From assembly GCF_000341105.1 (NCBI RefSeq), contig NZ_ANBB01000025.1, positions 106,495 to 170,494 on the forward strand: 64,000 nucleotides of DNA, read 5' to 3'. The stretch is from Nocardiopsis potens DSM 45234 (GTDB lineage Bacteria > Actinomycetota > Actinomycetes > Streptosporangiales > Streptosporangiaceae). The first letter of the stretch is position 1; each line of letters begins with the position of its first letter. The notes beneath the pieces were generated by a model. The model was not told the DNA's origin and made no database searches. It saw only the letters and a list, made by a program, of their open reading frames with translations. Shown in pieces: positions 33,822 to 42,452 of this stretch. Made by a program: the position numbers and the translations under genes.

Positions 33822-34769
33822 TCAGGACAGCAGGTCGGCCAGGGCGCGGGTGCGGGAGGGGCGGCGGAGCTTCTGCATCCCCTGGACCTCGATCTGGCGG
33901 ATGCGCTCCCGGGTCAGTCCGAACCGCGCGCCGATCTCGTTCAGGGTGCGCGGCCGGTCGCCGTCCAGCCCGAAGCGCTGGGAGATCACCGCGGCCTCCC
34001 GTTCGGAGAGCGTGGCCAGCACCTTGTCCAGCGCCGGCCGGACGGCGGCGGCGGTCGCCTCGGCGGCCGGGTCCGCCGCCTCGTCGGGGACGAGGTCGCC
34101 CAGTTCCGAGCCGTCGCCGTCCTCGCCGACCGGGGTGTTCAGCGAGACCGGCTCCCGGGTGCAGCGCAGCGCCAGCTCGACCTTGGGCGCGGGCAGGTCG
34201 AGCTCGGCCGCGAGCTCGGCGGAGGAGGGGGTGCGGCCGAGCCGCTCCCGCATGGCGCGGCGGGCGCGGGCCACCCGGTTCACCACCGTGGCCATGTGGG
34301 AGGGGATCCGGACGGTCCGGCCCCGGTCGGTCAGGGCCCGGCCGATCGCCTGCTTGATCCACCAGGTGGCGTAGGTGGAGAACTTCAGCCCGCGGCGGTG
34401 GTCGAACTTCTCCACCGCCCTCATCATCCCGATGGTCCCCTCCTGGATCAGGTCCGGCAGCGGCAGCCCGCCGCCGGCGTAGCGCTTGGCGATCGAGACG
34501 ACCAGCCGGAGGTTGGCCTCGATCATGTGCTCCCGGGCGCGCAGGCCGTCGGCGGCGAGCCGCTCCAGCGCGTCCCGCTCGGCCGGGGCGAGCCGGCCGC
34601 CCTCGGCGTCCAGGCGCTCCCGGGCCTGCGCGCCGGCCTCGATGCGCGCACCGAGCTCCACCTCCTGCTCGGCGGTGAGCAGCGGGGTCCGGCCGATCTT
34701 CGCGAAGTGGTCCCGCACCGCGTCGGCGGCGGGGGTGCGGACGTCGGTGTTCCCGGTGGTGTCGATCAC
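33822..34769 (-). CDS. RNA polymerase sigma factor, sigma-70 group 1/2
   Basis: 315 residues with regions 1.2, 2, 3 and 4. Region 2 reads MIEANLRLVVSIAKRYAGGG, LPLPDLIQEGTIGMMRAVEKF and FSTYATWWIKQAIGRALTD. Region 3 starts at RIPSHMATVVNRVARARR. Region 4 has LSEREAAVISQRFGLDGD and ...LTRERIRQIEVQGMQKLRR. The short N-terminus lacks region 1.1, so it is a principal-like (Hrd-type) alternative sigma. The best start is GTG 34769. A consensus promoter places the transcript start at or next to it, implying a leaderless mRNA. It is divergent from a TetR gene. Confidence 0.93.
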   Translation of the reverse strand: MIDTTGNTDVRTPAADAVRDHFAKIGRTPLLTAEQEVELGARIEAGAQARERLDAEGGRLAPAERDALERLAADGLRAREHMIEANLRLVVSIAKRYAGGGLPLPDLIQEGTIGMMRAVEKFDHRRGLKFSTYATWWIKQAIGRALTDRGRTVRIPSHMATVVNRVARARRAMRERLGRTPSSAELAAELDLPAPKVELALRCTREPVSLNTPVGEDGDGSELGDLVPDEAADPAAEATAAAVRPALDKVLATLSEREAAVISQRFGLDGDRPRTLNEIGARFGLTRERIRQIEVQGMQKLRRPSRTRALADLLS

Positions 34770-34776
34770 GGACCTA

Positions 34777-34805
34777 AAATTAGGACGAGTCCAAGCTTGT
34801 GTCAA
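34777..34805 (-). promoter_or_regulatory. Promoter of the sigma factor gene
   Basis: Minus-strand TTGACA (34800-34805) and TAATTT (34777-34782) with a 17 bp spacer. Only 7 nt separate the -10 box from the GTG start, consistent with leaderless translation. Confidence 0.65.
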
Positions 34806-34829
34806 GAAAAATTTTTGGACCGACCTATG

Positions 34830-34841
34830 TATAGTGGCGGC
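34830..34841 (+). promoter_or_regulatory. -10 element of the TetR gene
   Basis: TATAGT at 34830-34835 followed by GGCGGC and the ATG, again implying a leaderless transcript. No clear -35 is present. The flanking inverted repeat GTCCAA (34789-34794) / TTGGAC (34815-34820) around AAAAATTTTT may be the TetR operator. Confidence 0.45.
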
Positions 34842-35486
34842 ATGAGCACCGAGACGACCGGGCTGCGCGCCATGAAGAAGCGCAGGACCAGGGAGAACAT
34901 CTCCGACCAGGCGACCAGGCTGTTCCTGGAGCGCGGCTTCGACAACGTGACCATCGCCGAGGTGGCGTCCGCCGCGCAGGTCGCCAAGATGACGGTCACC
35001 AACTACTTCCCGCGCAAGGAGGACCTCGCCCTCGACATGCACGACGTGTTCGTGCGGCTGCCCGCCGAGACCGTCCGGGAGCGGGAGCCGGGGGAGTCCG
35101 CGCTGGCCGCGCTGCGCCGCGCGCACCTGGCCGCGGTGGCCGCGCAGGACCCGGTGATCGGCTTCTCCGGGCCGGAGTTCGCCCGGATGATCGCGGACAG
35201 CCCGGCGCTGGTGGCGCGGCTGCGGGAGTTCCACGACGACCGGGAGAAGGGGCTGGCCGCCGTCCTCGCCGAGGAGACCGGCGCCGGACCGGGCGACATC
35301 ATGCCGCGCGTCGCCGCCCTCCAGCTCGTCGGCGTCCAGCGGCTGCTGTTCGAGGAGACCCTGCGCCGCACCCTCGACGGGCAGGACGGCGCCGGGATCG
35401 CGAAGGCCGTGGCCGCCGACGCCGAGACGGCGTTCGGCGCCCTGGAACCCGTTCTGGGCGACTACGCGGTCCGCCCGGAGCATTAG
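34842..35486 (+). CDS. TetR-family transcriptional regulator
   Basis: 214 residues. The N-terminal helix-turn-helix spans about residues 14-60: RTRENISDQATRLFLERGFD, NVTIAEVASAAQVAKMTVTN and YFPRKEDL. The C-terminal part is helical and ligand-binding by family. The ATG at 34842 (MSTETT) is favoured; an in-frame start 15 nt upstream would overlap the -10 box. It is divergent from the sigma factor gene across a 70 bp AT-rich region, so it may regulate that sigma gene as well as itself. Confidence 0.88.
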   Translation: MSTETTGLRAMKKRRTRENISDQATRLFLERGFDNVTIAEVASAAQVAKMTVTNYFPRKEDLALDMHDVFVRLPAETVREREPGESALAALRRAHLAAVAAQDPVIGFSGPEFARMIADSPALVARLREFHDDREKGLAAVLAEETGAGPGDIMPRVAALQLVGVQRLLFEETLRRTLDGQDGAGIAKAVAADAETAFGALEPVLGDYAVRPEH

Positions 35487-35493
35487 CGGGCCG

Positions 35494-35518
35494 GGCCGCG
35501 CGCCTCCGGGGCGCGGCC
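35494..35518 (+). terminator. Hairpin terminator after the TetR gene
   Basis: Stem GGCCGCGC / GCGCGGCC with a 9 nt loop, 8 bp after the stop. Confidence 0.5.
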
Positions 35519-35653
35519 GCCTACGCCCGGGAGCGCCGCCGGCCCCGCCGGGAAGGGGAGAGCCCTTCAGGGCCCGGGGCGGAGACCGGGGCGCGGGCCT
35601 CCAGGGCGCGGCCGCCGCCCCGGGAGGAGCGGCCGGCCGGGGCGCGGAGAGGA

Positions 35654-35695
35654 GGCCGGGCCCTGCCGGAGGACGGGAGCCGGCAGGGCCCGGCC
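35654..35695 (-). terminator. Strong hairpin terminator after adenine deaminase
   Basis: Perfect 16 bp stem GGCCGGGCCCTGCCGG / CCGGCAGGGCCCGGCC, 3 bp beyond the minus-strand stop. Confidence 0.65.
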
Positions 35696-35697
35696 GG

Positions 35698-37392
35698 TCA
35701 GCGGGCCGTGGCCGGCTCCCAGGCGCGGTCCACCACCCGGACCAGGCCCTTGTCGGTGATCTTGACGCTGGGCGAGACCGCCAGGGTCAGCGTGGACAGG
35801 CTCATGAACGCGTTGCGGTTGCGCCAGCCCCAGGCGGCCAGCTCGGCGCGGACCGCGCCGGCCGCCTCGGCGACCTCGGGCGCCGGGCGGTCCGACATCA
35901 CGCCGCCCACCGGCAGCGGCAGCCCCGCCCCCGGGCCGCCCTCGCGGACCACCCGCATCCCGCCGCCCCAGCCGACCACGTCGGCCGCCGCCGACAGCAG
36001 CGCCGCCTCCGACGTCGCCACCGCGGTCAGGTTGTGGCTGTCGTGCGCGTAGGTGGTGGCGAACGCGCCGCGGCCCAGCTCCTGGCCGACCACCGGGGCG
36101 AACGACACCCCGCCGCGGCCGGTGTGCCGCTCGAAGACCGCGACCACCGCGGTGCGGCCCTCCCACAGCACCGCGCCGCCGCGCACCGGCAGCACCACCT
36201 CGTCCGGCTCGGTGTAGGTGTCCACCTCGTTGACCCGCAGCGCGCGGAAGGCGTGCTCCCCGTCGGGCAGGTCGACCCGCCAGCGGGCGGCCTCGGCGCT
36301 CGGCGGGCCGATCCGCACCGAGCCGCCGAACGGGTGCCGGGGCACCGGGCCGGGCCCCTCCACCGGGGCGCCGTCCCGGCCGACGACCTCGCCGCCGGCG
36401 ACCACCAGCACCGGCGCCGGGTCGGTGAGCGAGCGGAGCAGCACCAGGTCGGCGCGCTTGCCCGGGGTGACCGAGCCGCGGTCGTCCAGCCCCAGCCGCC
36501 GGGCCGGCCGCAGGGTGAGGGCGCGCAGCACCGCCAGCGGCGGCAGCCCCCGCTCCAGCGCCACCGACGCCACCCGGTCCAGGTGCCCGGTGCGCAGCAC
36601 CGCGTCCACCGCGATGTCATCGGTGACCAGGCAGAAGTCCGGCAGGTCCGGCAGCGCGAGCAGCGCGTCGACCACCTCGGGGGTCAGGCACTTCTCCTGC
36701 AGCATCAGCAGCATGCCCAGCCGGGCCTTCTCCACCGCCACCTCGGGGGTGTTCTTGCAGTGGTCGGAGTCGATCCCGGCCCACAGGTACTCGCCCAGCT
36801 CCGCGCCGGACAGGTCGGGGCAGTGCCCGTCCAGCCGGACGCCCCTGCGCCGGGCGGCGGCGATGATCGCGTGCATCCGCGGGTCGCCGGAGACCACCGC
36901 GCGGTAGTCCATCACCTCGCCCAGCGTGGTGACGCCCTCCCAGCCGAGCATCTCGTCGATGTCGGCCTCGTCCAGCCGGGCGCCCGCGGTCTCGAACCCG
37001 TCCAGGGCCGGCACGCAGGACGGCACCGCCCAGCGCATCGTCTGCCGGGCGCCGCGGCCCTGCTCGATCATCCACGCCTGGCCCTCGCGCCCGGCGACGT
37101 TGACGATCTCGTGCGCGTCGGCCAGCACCGTGGTGGTGCCGCGGGCCAGCGTGACCCGGGCGAACTCGGCCGGCGCCAGCAGCGAGCTCTCGATGTGCAT
37201 GTGCGCGTCGATGTATCCGGGGGCGACGATGAGCCCGCCGGCGTCGACCGCCTCCCGGGCCCGGACGGGCGCCCCCGGCGGCAGCACGGCGCGGATCGCG
37301 CCGCCGACCACGGCGACGTCGGCCCGCCACACCTCGCCGGTGTGCACGGACACCACGCTTCCCCCGCGGATGAGCAGGTCGGCGGTTTCCAT
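35698..37392 (-). CDS. ade: Adenine deaminase
   Basis: 564 residues, amidohydrolase superfamily, converting adenine to hypoxanthine and ammonia. The metal site motif YIDAHMHIESS is at residues 60-70. TTVLADAHEIVNVAG, LDGHCPDLSG and FCLVTDDIAVDAVL are conserved landmarks of the Ade family, and the C-terminal adenine deaminase domain is present (YAHDSHNLTAVAT, then WRNRNAFMSLSTLTL). ATG at 37392 after GGGGAG. It is the last gene on the minus strand of the transporter cluster, 223 bp after the nucleoside hydrolase stop, so it may have its own promoter. With that hydrolase it forms a purine salvage route. Confidence 0.93.
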   Translation of the reverse strand: METADLLIRGGSVVSVHTGEVWRADVAVVGGAIRAVLPPGAPVRAREAVDAGGLIVAPGYIDAHMHIESSLLAPAEFARVTLARGTTTVLADAHEIVNVAGREGQAWMIEQGRGARQTMRWAVPSCVPALDGFETAGARLDEADIDEMLGWEGVTTLGEVMDYRAVVSGDPRMHAIIAAARRRGVRLDGHCPDLSGAELGEYLWAGIDSDHCKNTPEVAVEKARLGMLLMLQEKCLTPEVVDALLALPDLPDFCLVTDDIAVDAVLRTGHLDRVASVALERGLPPLAVLRALTLRPARRLGLDDRGSVTPGKRADLVLLRSLTDPAPVLVVAGGEVVGRDGAPVEGPGPVPRHPFGGSVRIGPPSAEAARWRVDLPDGEHAFRALRVNEVDTYTEPDEVVLPVRGGAVLWEGRTAVVAVFERHTGRGGVSFAPVVGQELGRGAFATTYAHDSHNLTAVATSEAALLSAAADVVGWGGGMRVVREGGPGAGLPLPVGGVMSDRPAPEVAEAAGAVRAELAAWGWRNRNAFMSLSTLTLAVSPSVKITDKGLVRVVDRAWEPATAR

Positions 37393-37615
37393 CGGAGTCG
37401 TCTCCCCTTCCCGTGCGCGGCGGCGCCCCTGCGCCCCGCGATGTCGTTCCGTCGTCGTCCCGCCGCCGCCGCGGCCCGGACGCGGCGGCTTCGCGGCGTG
37501 CCCCCGGCACGCCCGTACCCCGGTCCTCCTCGGCCCCGCCCGGTCCGCCGCCGAAGGCGGCGCCGGGGCGGCCCGGCCCTGTGCCGGAAGCGGCGCGGAC
37601 CGCCCGGCCCGCGCG

Positions 37616-38575
37616 TCACCGGTGCCGCGGCCCGCCGGCGTAGCCGGCCAGCCGGTCGGTCAGCAGGGCGGCGAAGGCGTCGGCGTCCACCGTGCGGGCG
37701 ATGGAGACGCGCCGCTCCCGGTCCGGGGTGCGCAGGTCGGCGACGAGCGCGCCGCGGGTGAGCTCGCCGGAGCACTCCACCGAGGCGGTGCCCTCCTCCC
37801 AGCCGAGCAGGCCCGGGTGGGAGACCGCGGCGACCGCGAGCGCGTCGTGCACCGGCACGGCGGGCACCCCGAACCGGTCCCGGTAGCGCAGGGCGAAGTC
37901 GCGCAGCAGGCCGCCGGCGGTCCCGGCGGTGCCCGGCAGCTCCGCCAGGCGCTCCGCGGAGGCCAGCGGGAACAGCGCGGCCCGGGTGACGTCCAGGCCG
38001 ACGACGCGCACCGGCACCCCCGACTCCAGCACGTACCGGGCGGCCTCCGGGTCGGCGTGGAAGTTGAACTCCGCCGCCGGGGTGACGTTGCCCTGCACGA
38101 ACGCGGCGCCGCCCATCACCACGACCTCGCGCAGCGCCGGCCCGGCCTGCGGGTGCCGGGCGAGCATCGCCGCCACGTTGGACAGCGGCCCCACCGCCAC
38201 CAGGGTCAGCCCGCCCGGCTCCTCCAGCGCCCGCTCGGCCAGCCAGTCCACCGCGTGCCCGGCGGAGAAGGGCCGCGGCGGGGCCTGCGGCACCAGCCCG
38301 CCCAGCCCCCCGGCGCCGTGCATCGGCTCGTCGCGGATGCGCGCGGCGCGGGCGATCGGCCCGGCCAGCCCGGAGACCAGCGGCAGGCCGGCCGGCGCCC
38401 CGGCCAGGTCCAGCACGTGCGCGGCGTTGCGGTCCACGTCGGCCAGCGACACGTTGCCGGCGACCGTGCTCACCCCGCGCACCTCCAGCTCCGGGGAGGC
38501 CAGCGCGAGCAGCAGCGCGACGGCGTCGTCGACGCCGGGGTCGCAGTCGATCACGATCGGCACCGGGGCGCTCAT
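37616..38575 (-). CDS. Inosine-uridine-preferring nucleoside hydrolase
   Basis: 319 residues. The N-terminal calcium-binding motif VIDCDPGVDDAVALLLAL (residues 8-25) defines the family; TLVAVGPLSNVAAML, VVMGGAAFVQGNVTPAAEFN and a C-terminal VHDALAVA aspartate complete the site. It hydrolyses ribonucleosides to base and ribose. No signal peptide. Its ATG (38573-38575) overlaps the stop of the solute-binding protein gene, so it is translationally coupled to the importer and probably acts on the imported compound. Confidence 0.92.
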   Translation of the reverse strand: MSAPVPIVIDCDPGVDDAVALLLALASPELEVRGVSTVAGNVSLADVDRNAAHVLDLAGAPAGLPLVSGLAGPIARAARIRDEPMHGAGGLGGLVPQAPPRPFSAGHAVDWLAERALEEPGGLTLVAVGPLSNVAAMLARHPQAGPALREVVVMGGAAFVQGNVTPAAEFNFHADPEAARYVLESGVPVRVVGLDVTRAALFPLASAERLAELPGTAGTAGGLLRDFALRYRDRFGVPAVPVHDALAVAAVSHPGLLGWEEGTASVECSGELTRGALVADLRTPDRERRVSIARTVDADAFAALLTDRLAGYAGGPRHR

Positions 38576-39621
38576 CGCGCCACCTCCTCGGTGAAGCGGT
38601 CCAGCCAGGCCGACCGCTCCCGGGCGATCATCTCCAGGTCGCCCTGGTGGTACCCGCTGCCGGCCGGGTCCGCGGCGGCCTCGCCGGAGACCTCCTCCAT
38701 CAGCGGGGTGGGGTCGGCCTCCACCGCGACCGGCTTGTCGTACATGGCCTCGGCGATGCCCTCCTGGACCTCGGGGCGGAGCAGGAAGTCGGCGAAGGCC
38801 AGCGCGCCGGCCTCGTTGGGCGCGCCCCGGACCACCTGGACGGTGTTGGCGGTCATCACCCGCCCCTCGTCGGGCACGGCGAACCCCACCGGCTGCCCGG
38901 CCTCCACCGAGCCCATCGCGAAGTTGTCCAGGCCCGGCGCCATCGCCACCTCGCCCCGCTCCAGCAGGCTGGTCAGCTCGGTGGAGCGGGTGTAGAACTG
39001 CAGCGCCCCCGGCCCGCGCTCGGCCAGCGCCCCGAACCCGGCATCGGGGTCGGACGGCCCGGAGCCGTACCGCTCGCCGGCGGCCAGCACCAGCATCGGC
39101 CCGGCCGAGACCGAGATGTCGGGCAGCGCGTACCCGCCCGGCGCGGAGCCCAGGTCGTCCCAGGAGTCGGGGGCCTCCTCCACCATGTCGGTGCGGTAGA
39201 GCATGCCCAGCAGCTGGAAGGTGTAGGCGGGACCGTACCCTTCCGGGTCCACCGCCCACGGCTGGATGCCCTCCATCGCGGGCACGTCGGCCGGGTCCAC
39301 CTCGGCGAACAGGCCCATGTCCGCGCCGATCCGGGCGTAGTAGTCGGAGATCAGCACCACGTCGGTGTCGGGCGCCTCCTTGTTGATCCGCAGCTTGGTG
39401 AGGCGCCCGGCGTTGGTGCCGGTGTCCAGCACCACCTCGATGCCGGTCTCCTCCTCGAACGGCTCGCCGACGACCTGCATGAACTCCTCGGTGGCGAACG
39501 AGAAGGTGCTCACCACCAGGGTGCCGGGGTCGTCCTCGCGGACGGCGGCGCAGGAGGAGGCCGCCGCGGTGAGGGCCACCGCACCGGCGAGCACCGCGGC
39601 GCCCCGCCCCGCGCGGCTCAC
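38572..39621 (-). CDS. ABC importer solute-binding lipoprotein (PotD/AfuA class)
   Basis: 349 residues. The signal peptide ends with lipobox ALTAAASSC. It is a type II periplasmic binding protein: LVVSTFSFATEEFMQVVGEP, FEEETGIEVVLDTG, TDVVLISDYYARIGADMGLF, VAMAPGLDNFAMGSVEAG and the C-terminal GALAFADFLLRPEVQEGIA. The class includes polyamine, iron and opine binders. In this operon a purine-related ligand is more likely given the coupled nucleoside hydrolase. It overlaps both neighbours by 4 nt. Confidence 0.9.
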   Translation of the reverse strand: MSRAGRGAAVLAGAVALTAAASSCAAVREDDPGTLVVSTFSFATEEFMQVVGEPFEEETGIEVVLDTGTNAGRLTKLRINKEAPDTDVVLISDYYARIGADMGLFAEVDPADVPAMEGIQPWAVDPEGYGPAYTFQLLGMLYRTDMVEEAPDSWDDLGSAPGGYALPDISVSAGPMLVLAAGERYGSGPSDPDAGFGALAERGPGALQFYTRSTELTSLLERGEVAMAPGLDNFAMGSVEAGQPVGFAVPDEGRVMTANTVQVVRGAPNEAGALAFADFLLRPEVQEGIAEAMYDKPVAVEADPTPLMEEVSGEAAADPAGSGYHQGDLEMIARERSAWLDRFTEEVAR

Positions 39622-40640
39622 CGCTGCTCCCCGGCGGGCAGCTCCACCAGGTGGCGGGCGGGCAGCACGATCCGCACCCGGTCGCCGGGGCGCAGGTCGT
39701 CGGCGGGGTGCAGGCAGCGCACCGCGGAGCCGGGGCCCTCGGCGCCGTCGATCCCCGCCTCCACCAGGCAGCCGGCGCCCTGGTAGGTGACCGCGGCGAC
39801 GGTGCCGTCCAGGCCGGTGTCGCCGCCGTCCTCGCGCTCCCCGGCGGGCAGCAGCCGCACGTGCTCGGGGCGGATGGTGGCCGGGCCGCGCCCGGGCAGC
39901 TCGGGGAAGTTGTCGTAGCCGAGGAACTCCGCGACGAACCTGCTGGCCGGGCGGGGGAAGACGTCCCGGGGCGCGCCCTGCTGCTCCAGCCGGCCGCCGT
40001 TGAGGATGACCATGGTGTCGGACAGCTCCAGCGCCTCGTCCTGGTCGTGGGTGACCAGGATCGCGGTCAGCCCGGTCTCGCGCTGCACCTGCAGCAGCTC
40101 GCGGCGCATCTGCACGCGCAGCCGCGCGTCCAGGTTGGACAGCGGCTCGTCCAGCAGCAGCACCGAGGGGCGGATCGCCACCGCGCGGGCCAGCGCCACC
40201 CGCTGCTGCTGCCCGCCGGACAGCTCGGCGGGCTTGCGGCCGGCCGCGTGCGAGAGGCCGACCAGCTCCAGCGCCTGCCCGGCGCGCTCGCGCGCCTCGG
40301 CGGCGGGCACCTTGCGGGCGCGCAGCCCGTAGCCCACGTTGTCCAGCAGCGTCATGTGCGGGAACAGCGCGTAGGACTGGAAGACCATGCCGATGTTGCG
40401 CTTCTCCGGCGGGGTGCGGGTGGCGTCGGCGCCCTCCAGCAGGATCCGGCCGGAGGTGGGGCGCAGGAACCCCGCGATCATCCGCAGCGTGGTGGTCTTG
40501 CCGCAGCCGCTGGGGCCGAGCAGGGTGGTGAACTCCCCGCGGCGCACGGCCAGGTCCAGGTCGGCGACGGCGGTGGTGCCGGCGCCCCCCTTCGCGGCGA
40601 AGCGGTGGCCGACGCGGTCGAGTTCGACGACGGGTGTCAT
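39618..40640 (-). CDS. ABC importer ATPase (PotA type)
   Basis: 340 residues. Walker A GPSGCGKTT at 42-50, signature LSGGQQQRVALARA near 140, Walker B VLLLDEPLSNLDA, switch His in VTHDQDEALELSD. A C-terminal TOBE-like regulatory domain (about 235-340) begins with ATIRPEHVRLLP. It powers import through the two adjacent permeases. Its stop overlaps the binding protein start; 23 nt separate it from the upstream permease. Confidence 0.93.
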   Translation of the reverse strand: MTPVVELDRVGHRFAAKGGAGTTAVADLDLAVRRGEFTTLLGPSGCGKTTTLRMIAGFLRPTSGRILLEGADATRTPPEKRNIGMVFQSYALFPHMTLLDNVGYGLRARKVPAAEARERAGQALELVGLSHAAGRKPAELSGGQQQRVALARAVAIRPSVLLLDEPLSNLDARLRVQMRRELLQVQRETGLTAILVTHDQDEALELSDTMVILNGGRLEQQGAPRDVFPRPASRFVAEFLGYDNFPELPGRGPATIRPEHVRLLPAGEREDGGDTGLDGTVAAVTYQGAGCLVEAGIDGAEGPGSAVRCLHPADDLRPGDRVRIVLPARHLVELPAGEQR

Positions 40641-40663
40641 GTCAGGTGCCTCCTTCTGCGGCG

Positions 40664-41461
40664 CTAGCGGCCGAAGACCTTGGTGAAGCCGGCCACGCGC
40701 TCGGTGGCGAACGCGACCGCGACGCTGAGCGCCAGCAGCAGCACGCTGACCGCCGCGACCACCGGATCGAACGAGGACTGGACGTAGTTGAGCATCTCCA
40801 CCGGCAGCGTCGCCACGCCCGGCCCGGTGAGCAGCAGGGACAGCGGGACGTTGTTCAGCGAGGTGATGAAGGCCAGGATGGTCGCCGAGACGATGCCCGG
40901 CGCCATCACCGGCAGCGTCACGGTGAAGAAGGTGCGCACCGGGCCGGAGCCCAGCCCGCGCGCGGCCTCCTCCAACCGGGGGTCGGCCAGCGCCAGCGAG
41001 GCGCCCACCACCCGGACGGTGTAGGGCAGCAGCAGCACGGTGTGCCCGACCACCAGCGCCCCCAGCGCGGTCACCCGCATCCCCACCATCACCTGCTGGA
41101 ACAGGGCGAGGCTCAGCACCAGCTCGGGGACGATGACCGGGGCGAAGAACAGCCCCTCCACCGCCTTGCGGCCGGGGACGCGGCCCCGGTTCAGCGCCAG
41201 CGTCGCCGGGACGCCCAGCGCCAGCGCCAGCACCGTGGAGACCGCCGCGACCAGCAGGCTGGTGCCGAACGCGTCGATGAACGGCGGGTAGTCCAGCGCG
41301 GCGGAGAACCAGCGCAGCGAGAGCCCCTCCGGCGGGAAGGCCAGGGTCTCGCCGGCGGTGAAGGCGACCCCGGTGAGGATCACCACCGGGCCGAGCATCA
41401 GGGTGAACGCCGCCGCGGCGAGCAGCGACAGCAGCGGGCGGGTGCGGATCATCGCGATCAT
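40664..41461 (-). CDS. ABC importer permease (PotC type)
   Basis: 265 residues with six predicted membrane helices (first: LLSLLAAAAFTLMLGPVVIL). The EAA loop that docks on the ATPase is LEEAARGLGSGPVRTFFTVT LP. It ends ATERVAGFTKVFGR. Its ATG at 41461 overlaps the stop of the preceding permease gene by 4 nt. Confidence 0.92.
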   Translation of the reverse strand: MIAMIRTRPLLSLLAAAAFTLMLGPVVILTGVAFTAGETLAFPPEGLSLRWFSAALDYPPFIDAFGTSLLVAAVSTVLALALGVPATLALNRGRVPGRKAVEGLFFAPVIVPELVLSLALFQQVMVGMRVTALGALVVGHTVLLLPYTVRVVGASLALADPRLEEAARGLGSGPVRTFFTVTLPVMAPGIVSATILAFITSLNNVPLSLLLTGPGVATLPVEMLNYVQSSFDPVVAAVSVLLLALSVAVAFATERVAGFTKVFGR

Positions 41462-42279
41462 GAGGAGGTGCTCCCGATCTTGCCGAGCCGGCCGGACAGC
41501 GCGCTGACCGCCAGCACCAGGGCCGTCATCACCAGCGCGATCGCGCTGGCCGAGGGCCAGTCCAGGCTGACGTTGACCCGGCTGTAGAGCAGAGTGGACA
41601 GCAGCCGCTCCCGGGTGCCGCCGAGCAGCTGCGGGGTGGTGAACGCGGTGACCGCGCCGGCGAACACCAGGGTGCAGCCGACCAGCGCGCCGGGCGTCGC
41701 CAGCGGCAGCACCACGGTGCGGAACGCCCGCCCGGGGGAGGAGCCCAGGCCGCGCGCGGCCTCCTCCAGTCGGCGGTCCTGCTGGGACAGGCTGGAGTAG
41801 CAGGACAGGATCATCAGCGGCAGGAACAGCTGCACCAGGCCGAGCACGATCGCGGTCTCGGTGTAGAGCAGCTGCACCCGACCCAGGCCCAGGGCCTCGC
41901 TGACCTCGCTGATCAGGCCGTTGCCGCCGAGCACCACGATCCAGCCGTAGGTGCGCACCACGGTGTTGAGCAGCAGCGGGAAGATCGCCAGCACCAGCAG
42001 CCGGCCGGACCAGCGGGCCGGGGCGCGGGAGATGAGGTAGGCCACCGGGAAACCGAGCAGCAGGCAGATCGCGGTGGTGAGCACCGAGACGCGCACCGTG
42101 CGGGCGATGACCGGGAGCAGGTAGGGGTCGGTGAGCAGGCTCCCGGTCTCCCGGGCGACCGTGGCCGGGTCGCCGTCGGGCGGCCAGGCCAGGGTCGCCG
42201 CGACCGGGTAGCCGAAGGCGAAGAGCAGGACGGCCAGTCCCGGGATGAGCAGGGCCGCCATGGGGACGCGGCGGAGCAT
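41458..42279 (-). CDS. ABC importer permease (PotB type)
   Basis: 273 residues with six helices (first: MAALLIPGLAVLLFAFGYPV). EAA loop LEEAARGLGSSPGRAFRTVV. First gene of the importer operon; ATG at 42279 behind GAGGGGGGAA. A LacI-type operator lies 70-100 bp upstream. The operon order is permease, permease, ATPase, binding protein, nucleoside hydrolase and then adenine deaminase. Confidence 0.92.
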   Translation of the reverse strand: MLRRVPMAALLIPGLAVLLFAFGYPVAATLAWPPDGDPATVARETGSLLTDPYLLPVIARTVRVSVLTTAICLLLGFPVAYLISRAPARWSGRLLVLAIFPLLLNTVVRTYGWIVVLGGNGLISEVSEALGLGRVQLLYTETAIVLGLVQLFLPLMILSCYSSLSQQDRRLEEAARGLGSSPGRAFRTVVLPLATPGALVGCTLVFAGAVTAFTTPQLLGGTRERLLSTLLYSRVNVSLDWPSASAIALVMTALVLAVSALSGRLGKIGSTSS

Positions 42280-42350
42280 TTCCCCCCTCGGAGAACACCG
42301 CCCGTCCGGGCGGATGGGGATCTTTCACGGCATTGAGCGGCGAAGACATC

Positions 42351-42376
42351 TGCAAGCGCTTCTGCAATCGCTTGCA
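42351..42376. promoter_or_regulatory. LacI-type operator
   Basis: Inverted repeat TGCAAGCG-N10-CGCTTGCA with the half-operator core AAGCGCTT inside, characteristic of LacI/CcpA-family sites. It lies between the divergent importer operon and the LacI gene and probably controls both. Confidence 0.7.
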
Positions 42377-42452
42377 ACAGCGTAGCCTCTGTTCCGGGGC
42401 GCGGTCCACACGGGGCCGCCCCGGCGGTCCTTCGAGCGGTGGGGAGTCGTGC

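Noticed and set aside
42333..42452. Upstream ATG for the LacI regulator
   Set aside because: It would translate the operator and add 40 atypical residues before a standard LacI N-terminus; GTG 42453 has the ribosome binding site.
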